Positions 51,691 to 59,274 of a stretch of 64,000 nt of DNA are shown in pieces. Origin of the DNA: CBDAQR01 sp965199055 (GTDB lineage: Bacteria; Pseudomonadota; Gammaproteobacteria; Pseudomonadales; Halieaceae). The position numbers were made by a program, and so were the translations under genes. The stretch is from the NCBI GenBank assembly GCA_965199055.1, contig CBDAQR010000003.1, positions 2,108,001 through 2,172,000 on the forward strand, in the 5' to 3' direction. The number at the start of each line of letters is the position of its first letter. The first letter of the stretch is position 1. The notes beneath the pieces are model-generated. The model made no database searches, was not told where the DNA came from, and worked only from the letters and a program-made list of their open reading frames with translations.

Positions 51691-52840
51691 CTCGCAGGCA
51701 CTCGAAGCGCGATTCTTGAGCTCCATCCAGCAGTTATCAGCCGCGGAGTGGAACCGTCTAGCCGGCACGGACTATCCCTTCCTGCGCCATGAATTCCTGC
51801 TGGCACTGGAGGAATCGGGATCGACCGATGCCAGTTCTGGCTGGCAACCCTGTCATGTCACCCTGTACCGGGACGCGACGCTCATTGCGCTGATGCCCAT
51901 GTACCTGAAGTCGCACTCCTATGGCGAGTACGTATTCGACTGGAGCTGGGCAGACGCGTGGCGCAGGAATGGGCTGGACTACTATCCGAAGTTGGTCACG
52001 GCCGTGCCCTTTACCCCTGCAACGGGCCCTCGCCTGTGCATTGCCGATAACGAACCGCGCGAACCGCTGGTGACTGCCATGCTCGATGCGGTGCGTCAGT
52101 TCGCCGCCGAGCAGAAGCTATCCTCCTGGCATGTGCTGTTCCCCGAGGCCGAAGATTCTGAGTTGCTGGGCGCGGCGGGCACCAGCACACGTCTGGCCAG
52201 TCAATTCCACTGGTTCAATCGCGACTACCGGGACTTCGACGACTTTCTCGCTAACTTCAACAGCCGCAAACGCAAGAGCCTGCGGCGAGAGCGTCGCCGC
52301 GTCGAGGAGCAAGGTATCAGCCTGCAGCGTATCGAAGGCGCCCACATCAGCACAGAGCAATGGGATCGCTTCTACCACTTTTATCAAACGACCTATGCCA
52401 AACGCAGCGGACATGGCGGCTACCTAACCCGAGACTTTTTTCATCGCATCGGATCGGAGCTTCCTGGTCACTGTTTGTTAGTGATGGCCGAGCTTAACGG
52501 GGAATCCGTCGCAGGCTCATTATGTTTTCGCTCATCCAACACACTGTTCGGACGCTACTGGGGCTGCCTCAGAGAGCTGGATTGTCTGCATTTTGAGGCC
52601 TGCTACTACCAGGGTATTGAATACTGTATTGAGCAGGGACTGAGCCGCTTCGACCCCGGTGCCCAGGGGGAACACAAAATTCAGCGTGGTTTCGAGCCGA
52701 TCATTACTCGCTCCAACCACTGGATCGCAGATCCCGGGTTCGCTGCCGCAATCGAAGACTTTACCCAGCGCGAGTTCAGCCATATCGAGAGTTACATCGA
52801 GCAGGCTTCAGATTACCTGCCCTTCAGACGGGATCAGTAA
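51680..52840 (+). CDS. GNAT-like acyltransferase (DUF482 / COG3146 type)
   Basis: A 386-residue protein of the DUF482 (peptidogalycan-biosynthesis-like) group with the duplicated GNAT fold of FemAB-type enzymes. Family stretches are YPFLRHEFLLALEESGSTD, LIALMPMYLKSHSYGEYVFDW, RKRKSLRRERRRV and DPGAQGEHKIQRGFEP. The substrate is unknown. The ATG at 51680 lies inside the ubiA end with TTGGA before it. It ends in a 17-nt overlap with the DUF938 gene. Confidence 0.87.
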   Translation: MPSDSQALEARFLSSIQQLSAAEWNRLAGTDYPFLRHEFLLALEESGSTDASSGWQPCHVTLYRDATLIALMPMYLKSHSYGEYVFDWSWADAWRRNGLDYYPKLVTAVPFTPATGPRLCIADNEPREPLVTAMLDAVRQFAAEQKLSSWHVLFPEAEDSELLGAAGTSTRLASQFHWFNRDYRDFDDFLANFNSRKRKSLRRERRRVEEQGISLQRIEGAHISTEQWDRFYHFYQTTYAKRSGHGGYLTRDFFHRIGSELPGHCLLVMAELNGESVAGSLCFRSSNTLFGRYWGCLRELDCLHFEACYYQGIEYCIEQGLSRFDPGAQGEHKIQRGFEPIITRSNHWIADPGFAAAIEDFTQREFSHIESYIEQASDYLPFRRDQ

Positions 52841-53441
52841 CAACGGAAAGCTTGTGCCAAACCAAGAGGCGATTATTCGCTGGCATGCCGTGATCGGCGC
52901 GCAGCCGATAACCGGCATCGCGAGCTAAGGCATCAACCGCTTCGAAATCACGAATAGCACTCTGTGGGTCCTGCTGCGCCAGCCATAGATCGAAGCGAGC
53001 GTTGCTATCACTGGTGTAATCGCCGCCGTAATTAAACGGGCCATAGACACACAAGCGGTTGCGCGTGGGTGCGTGATGTCCCAGGTAGGCAAACAACGCT
53101 TCCACGGCATCCCAAGCCATAATATGCAGGCTATTGGCAGTAAAGACCGCCTCAGGGACGGGCAGCCCCCAGTCTGTCGAACGTACATCCAGCTCGACAA
53201 CGGGCGGCAGGTTGTCCCCTTGATAGCCTTCTCTCCAGGCCTCTATACCTGCATGGTTAAGCTGCAGGTCGCTGCTTTGCCAGCGTACCCAGGGCAGCTG
53301 CTCCGCAAAGAAGCGCGCGTGCTGACCGGTGCCGCTGCCGAGCTCCAGGACCTCCTGCACCTCTGCAAGCTCTTCGCGCAACAGCTTGAGAATAGGTTCT
53401 TGATTATTAAGGCAGGCCTGCGAGACCGGTCGCGCGGACAC
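52824..53441 (-). CDS. DUF938 family SAM-dependent methyltransferase-like protein
   Basis: A 205-residue class I methyltransferase-fold protein with motif I VLELGSGTGQHARFFAEQLP, WQSSDL, then TANSLHIMAWDAVEALF and YGPFNYGGDYTSDSNARFD. No substrate is known for the family. The start is GTG, with GAGGAG placed in the end of the upstream flavoprotein gene, 4 nt away, which favours translational coupling. Confidence 0.9.
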   Translation of the reverse strand: MSARPVSQACLNNQEPILKLLREELAEVQEVLELGSGTGQHARFFAEQLPWVRWQSSDLQLNHAGIEAWREGYQGDNLPPVVELDVRSTDWGLPVPEAVFTANSLHIMAWDAVEALFAYLGHHAPTRNRLCVYGPFNYGGDYTSDSNARFDLWLAQQDPQSAIRDFEAVDALARDAGYRLRADHGMPANNRLLVWHKLSVVTDPV

Positions 53442-53445
53442 GGTA

Positions 53446-54903
53446 TCAGCTCCTCAGCTGGTACTCGGTGTACTCCGGGTACCACATATTGATGGCAAAA
53501 CGCGTTGAGCTGTGCGGCCAGTTGTTGGTGATCTTGCCGGATTCATTCTTGTACCAGCTACCACACTCGCCCCCCCAAACGGTTTTTTCAAGATCGCGCT
53601 GCAGCTTCTCGTTAAACCGCGTTGAAGCGTTAGCATCCGCCTCGATGCTGCTGATATTATTCGCCAGCACCTTGTCCAGGCAGGCACGGATGTAGCCCAC
53701 CTGTGCCTCCACCATATGAATGATCGAGTTGTGGCCGAGGTTGGTATTGGGACCGTATAAAAGGAACAGATTGGGAAATCCGGGCACGGCCACGCCGCGC
53801 AGGGCTTCAGCACCGGCGGACCAAATATCCTGCAGGCGGCGACCGTCACGTCCTGTCACGTCCATCTCTGCCAAGAACTCCGTCGCCCGAAAGCCAGTGC
53901 CGTAGATAATGACATCAACCGGCCGCGCCAGGCCGTCTTCGGTCGCAACGCCCGCAGCGTCAATGCCAGTGATGGGAGACGTCACCAGCTCAACATCGAA
54001 GCGCTCCAGCGCCTGATAGTAGTCGTCTGACACCAGCACTCGCTTACAGCCCAGTAGATAGTCAGGCGTTAGTTTTTCTCGTAAGCCAGGGTCGCTAATT
54101 TCTTGTTCCAGGTATTTCCTGGCCGCTATCTCGACCAATCTATGGCGCAGACTACCGGGGAACATCGCACCGAACAGAAACAATTCCTGGCGCAAATACC
54201 AACGCAGGCGGGATAGTTTCTGCAGCAGCGGATAGCGCCGGAATCGCTGCTTATCCGCCTCGGTATAAGCAAAATCATTGCGCGGCAGCATGTAATTGGC
54301 ACTGCGCTGGTAGACAACAAGCTGTTCAGCCTGCGCCGCCACCGGCGGGATAAACTGAATGGCACTGGCAGCATTGCCAATCACCGCGACGCGCTTACCG
54401 GTCAGATCGACGCTATGATCCCAGCGCGCCGAGTGAAAACTGGCGCCCTGGAATGCTTCCGCACCACTGAAGCGCGGGATATTTGGCAGATTGAGCTGGC
54501 CCAGTGCACTGATCAGAAATTGGCAGCGCAATCGCTCGCCCGAGGACAGCTGCACCTCCCACTCAGCCGCAGACTCATCCCAACTCGCAGCGGATACGGT
54601 GCTGTCGTAGCGGATCACATCGCGCAATCCATAGCGGTCGACGCAGCGCTCGAAATAGTCTTGGATCTCTACCTGCGGCGAGTAAGCGCGACTCCAGTCT
54701 GGATTGGGCTCAAAGGAAAAGCTATAGAGGTGGGAAGCGACATCACAACAAGCGCCAGGATAGCTGTTGTCATGCCAGGTACCGCCAGGTCCCGCAGATT
54801 TCTCCAGCAGCAATACATCGTCAATGCCACGCTCACGAAGCTTTATGGCCATGCAGATGCCGGACATGCCGGCACCGATAATGATTGCTGTGGTCGTCGT
54901 CAT
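53446..54903 (-). CDS. Flavin-containing (Baeyer-Villiger type) monooxygenase
   Basis: A 485-residue flavoprotein with FAD motif AIIIGAGMSGICMAIKL, the Baeyer-Villiger fingerprint FQGASFHSARWD (FxGxxxHxxxWD), the NADPH motif VAVIGNAASAIQF and the late GPNTNLGHNSII. It should insert oxygen into a ketone or oxidise a soft heteroatom with NADPH; the substrate is not evident. The start is the ATG at 54903, overlapping the yaaA stop in ATGA. It forms a run yaaA-monooxygenase-DUF938. Confidence 0.9.
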   Translation of the reverse strand: MTTTTAIIIGAGMSGICMAIKLRERGIDDVLLLEKSAGPGGTWHDNSYPGACCDVASHLYSFSFEPNPDWSRAYSPQVEIQDYFERCVDRYGLRDVIRYDSTVSAASWDESAAEWEVQLSSGERLRCQFLISALGQLNLPNIPRFSGAEAFQGASFHSARWDHSVDLTGKRVAVIGNAASAIQFIPPVAAQAEQLVVYQRSANYMLPRNDFAYTEADKQRFRRYPLLQKLSRLRWYLRQELFLFGAMFPGSLRHRLVEIAARKYLEQEISDPGLREKLTPDYLLGCKRVLVSDDYYQALERFDVELVTSPITGIDAAGVATEDGLARPVDVIIYGTGFRATEFLAEMDVTGRDGRRLQDIWSAGAEALRGVAVPGFPNLFLLYGPNTNLGHNSIIHMVEAQVGYIRACLDKVLANNISSIEADANASTRFNEKLQRDLEKTVWGGECGSWYKNESGKITNNWPHSSTRFAINMWYPEYTEYQLRS

Positions 54904-55676
54904 ACAGGTTCGTCGCGGGTGAAAATCCATTCTCGGGCCGTTGATTCGGCCTTATTGTAGCGATACCCGCCGACGCGGAAGCGCTTCAATCCGGCCGGGT
55001 CTTCGATTCCCTTCTCTATGGCATAGCGTGCCATTTGGCCCCTTGCCTTCTTGGCAAAAAAGCTGATGACGCGATACTTACCATTTTTAAGGTCTTTGAA
55101 TACGGGAGTAATGACTTCTGCGTTCAGCGATTTTGGATGCACCGCTTTGAAATACTCATTCGACGCCAGATTAACCAACACCTCTGATTTGAGTGACTTC
55201 AACTGCTTATTGAGCGCCTCAGTGATTTCACTGCCCCAAAATTCGTACAGGTTTTTGCCGCCACTATTGGCGAACTTAAGGCCCATCTCAAGGCGATAAG
55301 GCTGCATCAGGTCGAGGGGCCTTAACACCCCGTAGAGCCCGGAAAGAATTCGCAGGTGCTTCTGGGCGAAATTGAGCTGCGCCGAATCGAGCGTCTCAGC
55401 TTCCAGGCCCGTGTAAACATCTCCCTTGAAGGCCAGCAGTGACTGCTTGGCATTATCAAGGTCGAAGGGCTGACCCCAGTTCATGAATCGCTCATGATTG
55501 AGGGCAGCCAGTTTTTCGCTAATGCCCATGAGCTTGCCGATATCCTCTGGGCTCAATTTACGAGCGTCGTCGACGAGCAGAGATGATTTATCCAGCAATG
55601 CCGGCTGGGTAGCCTTCCTGGTGGTCGGCGCACTTTCGTAATCCAGAGTCTTGGCTGGGGAGATAACAACTAACAT
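54900..55676 (-). CDS. yaaA: Peroxide stress protein YaaA
   Basis: Member of the YaaA/DUF328 family, which limits free iron and DNA damage during hydrogen peroxide stress in E. coli. The 258-residue protein has the start MLVVISPAKTLDYES, LNFAQKHLRILSGLYGVLRPLDLMQPYRLEMG in two parts, VNLASNEYFKAV and ISFFAKKARGQMARY. It is divergent from dctQ across an 88-nt gap and heads a minus-strand run with two redox-linked genes. Confidence 0.95.
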   Translation of the reverse strand: MLVVISPAKTLDYESAPTTRKATQPALLDKSSLLVDDARKLSPEDIGKLMGISEKLAALNHERFMNWGQPFDLDNAKQSLLAFKGDVYTGLEAETLDSAQLNFAQKHLRILSGLYGVLRPLDLMQPYRLEMGLKFANSGGKNLYEFWGSEITEALNKQLKSLKSEVLVNLASNEYFKAVHPKSLNAEVITPVFKDLKNGKYRVISFFAKKARGQMARYAIEKGIEDPAGLKRFRVGGYRYNKAESTAREWIFTRDEPV

Positions 55677-55764
55677 ATAAATCCTGTTCCTGTTTGGCGG
55701 CCGCTACCCGCGCCGCTATACTGCGGCCCATCATACTCTGGCCCGCGATAATCAAAAAGATCAG

Positions 55765-56277
55765 ATGACGGCGCTGCACACTACTGTAAGAATCATCGGC
55801 CATTTTACCGACAAGACCGGCCGTATGCTCGCCTGGCTGTGTCTTTTCATGACACTGACCACCTGCCTCGTGGTGTTGCTACGCTATGGCTTTGGCATCG
55901 GTTCTGTAGCGCTGCAGGAAGCCGTCACCTATATGCATGCCAGTGTCTTCATGCTGGGTGCCGCATACACGCTTAAGCACGGCGGACACGTACGCGTAGA
56001 TATTCTCTACCGCGGCCTGAGTCGCCGCGGCTGTGCCTGGGTAAACAGCGTGGGTGGCGTGCTGTTCCTGCTGCCGTTCTGTATTTTCGTGCTGGGTGTC
56101 AGCACGCAGTTTGTCGCAGAGTCCTGGGCGGTGCAGGAGGGTTCCCAGGATCCCGGGGGGATTCATGCCGTTTTTCTACTGAAGACACTGATCCCCTTGA
56201 TGGCGCTCAACCTGCTGCTGCAGGGGCTCGCAGAAACTCTGCGCAACCTCTTGTTCCTGATAGAGGACGGCGCCTGA
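55765..56277 (+). CDS. dctQ: TRAP transporter small permease (DctQ)
   Basis: Small membrane subunit of a tripartite ATP-independent periplasmic transporter. The 170-residue protein has four hydrophobic segments (LAWLCLFMTLTTCLVVLLRYG; ASVFMLGAAYTLK; GGVLFLLPFCIFVLGVS; IPLMALNLLLQGLAETL) and the conserved QEAVTYMHASVF and GGHVRVDIL. It overlaps dctM by one base (TGATG). Confidence 0.93.
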   Translation: MTALHTTVRIIGHFTDKTGRMLAWLCLFMTLTTCLVVLLRYGFGIGSVALQEAVTYMHASVFMLGAAYTLKHGGHVRVDILYRGLSRRGCAWVNSVGGVLFLLPFCIFVLGVSTQFVAESWAVQEGSQDPGGIHAVFLLKTLIPLMALNLLLQGLAETLRNLLFLIEDGA

Positions 56278-57650
56278 TGGAAGAGCATAACTACACATCA
56301 CTGCTGATGTTCGCCTGCGTTTGCCTGGCACTGATGCTGGGCTACCCAGTAGCATTTACGCTGGCGGGAACGGCGCTGCTGTTCGCGGTAGGCGGTATTC
56401 TTGCAGGCAACTTTGACCCCTCGTTTCTCAGTGCCATGCCGGGGCGTTTATTCGGCACTATCAGCAACGTCACCCTCATCGCAGTTCCCCTGTTCGTGAT
56501 GATGGGCGTGGTCCTCGAAAAATCGAAGATAGCCGAAGAGTTGCTGGAGAACATGGCCAAGGTCTTTGCCGGCCTGCGCGGAGGCCTGGGAATCTCCGTG
56601 ATCGTCGTGGGTGCCATGCTGGCCGCCAGCACGGGCATCGTCGGCGCGACCGTGGTCACGATGGGCCTGCTCTCCCTACCGAGCATGCTCAAACGCGGCT
56701 ACGACCCTGCTCTGGCCACCGGCACTATTTGCGCGACCGGTACCCTGGGTCAGATCATTCCGCCCTCCATCGCCTTGGTATTGCTAGGCGATGTGCTCTC
56801 CAGCGCCTACCAGCAGGCCCAGTTGAGTATGAATGTATTCAATCCTAAAACCGTATCGGTAGGCGATTTGTTCATTGGCGCGCTGATCCCCGGCATTCTG
56901 CTGGTGGGGATGTACCTGGTGTATGTCTATATGTACGCATTGCTTAAGCCGGAGGCGGCACCGCCCGTGCGCGACCACGAGCGCGCCGAACGCAGCGCGA
57001 TTATACGGGGGCTATTCCCGCCGCTCATGCTAATCGCCACGGTACTGGGCTCAATCCTCTCTGGCGCCGCCACGCCCACCGAAGCCGCTGGTGTGGGGGC
57101 GCTCGGCGCACTGATTCTCGCGGGGGCGCGGGGACAGTTGGATCGCAAACGCATGCACGACGTCGTGGTTAACACGATGGAAGTGACCTGCATGGTATTC
57201 ATGATCCTGGTCGGTGCCGCACTGTTTTCGTTAGTGTTTCGTGGCTTTGGCGGGGAAGAACTCATTCGCCACTATTTCGAGGGCATGCCCGGCGGCGTCA
57301 TGGGCGCAACACTGGTCGTGATGGTGGTGATTTTCCTGCTCGGTTTTATTCTCGATTTTATCGAGATCACCTTTGTGGTGGTGCCTATCGTGGGTCCGAT
57401 TCTGTTGGCTATGGGGCTCGACCCTATCTGGCTCGGCATCATGATCGCATTGAACCTGCAGACCTCATTTCTGACGCCGCCCTTTGGCTTCGCCCTGTTT
57501 TATCTGCGCGGGGTGGCTCCCGAAGGTCTCCCCACCGGCGCTATCTACCGCGGGGTGATTCCCTTTATAATCATCCAGCTTCTGGCCATGGCCCTGCTCG
57601 TGGTATGGCCAGAATTGGCTACCTGGCTGCCCGGCCAGCTCAAGCACTAA
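56277..57650 (+). CDS. dctM: TRAP transporter large permease (DctM)
   Basis: Ion-coupled transport channel of the TRAP system, 457 residues with about twelve hydrophobic segments. Conserved stretches include LLMFACVCLALMLGYPVAFTL, ASTGIVGATVVTMGLLSLPSML, CATGTLGQIIPPSIALVLLG, SGAATPTEAAGVGALGALIL and LQTSFLTPPFGFALFYLRGVAP. Substrate is set by the binding protein; the nearest one (58077-59252) is on the opposite strand beyond a thioesterase gene and resembles 2-oxo-acid binders. Confidence 0.95.
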   Translation: MEEHNYTSLLMFACVCLALMLGYPVAFTLAGTALLFAVGGILAGNFDPSFLSAMPGRLFGTISNVTLIAVPLFVMMGVVLEKSKIAEELLENMAKVFAGLRGGLGISVIVVGAMLAASTGIVGATVVTMGLLSLPSMLKRGYDPALATGTICATGTLGQIIPPSIALVLLGDVLSSAYQQAQLSMNVFNPKTVSVGDLFIGALIPGILLVGMYLVYVYMYALLKPEAAPPVRDHERAERSAIIRGLFPPLMLIATVLGSILSGAATPTEAAGVGALGALILAGARGQLDRKRMHDVVVNTMEVTCMVFMILVGAALFSLVFRGFGGEELIRHYFEGMPGGVMGATLVVMVVIFLLGFILDFIEITFVVVPIVGPILLAMGLDPIWLGIMIALNLQTSFLTPPFGFALFYLRGVAPEGLPTGAIYRGVIPFIIIQLLAMALLVVWPELATWLPGQLKH

Positions 57651-57666
57651 TACAACGCACTCCGAC

Positions 57667-57678
57667 AACAGGCCTGTT
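57667..57678. repeat. 12-bp palindrome at the yciA-like ribosome-binding site
   Basis: AACAGGCCTGTT, a perfect inverted repeat ending directly before the ATG. The only Shine-Dalgarno-like bases (AGG) lie inside it, so it could mask the site. It may also be chance. Confidence 0.4.
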
Positions 57679-58074
57679 ATGAACGATATTGACAGCACCC
57701 CCTTACCTCAGGGCGACCTGGCCCTGCAAACCGTGGCCATGCCCAAAGATACCAATGCCAATGGCGATATTTTCGGTGGCTGGCTGTTGTCGCAAATGGA
57801 CATTGCCGGGGGAATCGCCGCGGCGGAGGTCGCCAGTGGCCGGGTTGCCACAGTCGCTATCGATGGCATGGCCTTTCTGACACCCGTTCACGTCGGCGCG
57901 ATTGTCAGCTGCTACACGGACGTTCTGGAGGTCGGGCGCAGTTCGATTCGAATCATGGTGGAGGTCTGGATTAACTCCATGCATGACGGAGAGCCGCTCA
58001 AGGTCACCGAGGGTGAGTTCGTATTTGTCGCTATCGACGAAAACGGCCGCACCCGCACAGTCGGCCGTAACTGA
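57679..58074 (+). CDS. YciA-like acyl-CoA thioesterase
   Basis: A 131-residue hotdog thioesterase with the family signature NANGDIFGGWLLSQMDIAGGIAA, VAIDGMAFLTPVHVGA and EGEFVFVAIDENGR. It should hydrolyse short- to long-chain acyl-CoA esters. It lies 28 nt after dctM on the same strand and only 2 nt from the convergent end of the binding-protein gene. Confidence 0.92.
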   Translation: MNDIDSTPLPQGDLALQTVAMPKDTNANGDIFGGWLLSQMDIAGGIAAAEVASGRVATVAIDGMAFLTPVHVGAIVSCYTDVLEVGRSSIRIMVEVWINSMHDGEPLKVTEGEFVFVAIDENGRTRTVGRN

Positions 58075-58076
58075 CG

Positions 58077-59252
58077 CTACCTGTCGGGCTCCAGGCTACC
58101 CTTGAGATCCCTGGCATTAATGTAGGCCTGCTCAGAAATATGGTGGTAGGTGCTTACGTTATCGAGGAATTCTTTGAACGAGGCGTAGACCTTTTGCGCG
58201 AACGGGTCGCTGGCCGCCAAATCAAGCAGTGCCGCTTCACTGGCCTCGTGCAGGGCAATAATTACATCGTCTGGCAGACGCCGCAGCTGTACCCCGTGGT
58301 TTTCCAGTAGATCCTGCAGCGCTCGATTGTTGCGGGCCGTGTATTCGTCGAGCATGTCCTGATTGATGGCCCGAGATGCCACTTTAACAATGGCCTGCAA
58401 ATCTGCCGGCAGCGCCTCCAGGGCCTGCTTGTTCACGATAAACTCCAACATGGATCCGGTTTCATGCCAGCCGGGGTAGTAGTAATACTTCGCCACCTCA
58501 TGCAGACCCAGGGCGAGATCGTTATAGGGCCCCACCCATTCGGTGGCATCAATAACACCCGTTTGCAGAGATGTGTAGAGCTCTCCTCCCGGCAGGGTAA
58601 CCGCCGTACCCCCGGCTCGGGAGAGCACTTCTCCACCCAGCCCAGGCATACGCATTTTCAGCCCACGCAAATCGTCAATGGAGTTAATTTCGCGGTTAAA
58701 CCAACCCGCCATTTGCACGCCAGAATTGCCGCCGGCCAGGGGGATAATGTTGAAGGGTGCATAAGCCTCGCGCCACAATTCCATACCGCCGCCATAGTGG
58801 ATCCAGCCGTTAATTTCCTGCGCGGTCAGGCCGAAGGGCACCGAGGTGAAAAATGCCGAGGCCGGAATCTTTCCGGTCCAGTAATAGGCTGCGCCATGGC
58901 CCATCTCCGACACGCCCTGAGACACCGCATCGAATACCCCCATGGCCGGCACGATTTCGCCAGCGCCGAACACATGTATCTTGAGTCTGCCGTTACTCAA
59001 CTCTGAGACCGTGCGGGCAAAATTTTCCGGACCCAGCCCCAGTCCCGGGAAGTTCTTGGGCCATGTAGTGACCAGTTTCCATTGTATGACTGGCTGTTCC
59101 CCGACCGCCGCGCTGCTGGCAGACGCAGTCTCTGGGCCACGGTTCCCGCCACTGCGATCCAGAGCCCACAATGCGAGCGTCAGCACCAGTAGCGCCAGCA
59201 GACCGAGGATTATCGCTGGCGTATAGCGGCTTTCAAATTGACTCTTCGTCAT
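58077..59252 (-). CDS. dctP: TRAP transporter substrate-binding protein (DctP family, TakP-like)
   Basis: A 391-residue DctP-family binding protein with an N-terminal hydrophobic segment (AIILGLLALLVLTLALWAL), which reads more like a membrane anchor than a cleaved signal. Motifs are WKLVTTWPKNFPGLG, KMRMPGLGGEVLSRAGGTAV with the substrate-binding Arg, and GVIDATEWVGPYNDLALGLHEVAKYYYYPGW in two parts. These resemble binding proteins for 2-oxo acids (TakP type), from memory of that group. It likely serves dctQM, despite the opposite strand and the intervening thioesterase. Confidence 0.9.
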   Translation of the reverse strand: MTKSQFESRYTPAIILGLLALLVLTLALWALDRSGGNRGPETASASSAAVGEQPVIQWKLVTTWPKNFPGLGLGPENFARTVSELSNGRLKIHVFGAGEIVPAMGVFDAVSQGVSEMGHGAAYYWTGKIPASAFFTSVPFGLTAQEINGWIHYGGGMELWREAYAPFNIIPLAGGNSGVQMAGWFNREINSIDDLRGLKMRMPGLGGEVLSRAGGTAVTLPGGELYTSLQTGVIDATEWVGPYNDLALGLHEVAKYYYYPGWHETGSMLEFIVNKQALEALPADLQAIVKVASRAINQDMLDEYTARNNRALQDLLENHGVQLRRLPDDVIIALHEASEAALLDLAASDPFAQKVYASFKEFLDNVSTYHHISEQAYINARDLKGSLEPDR

Positions 59253-59274
59253 CGATTTTCTCGCTTATTTCATG

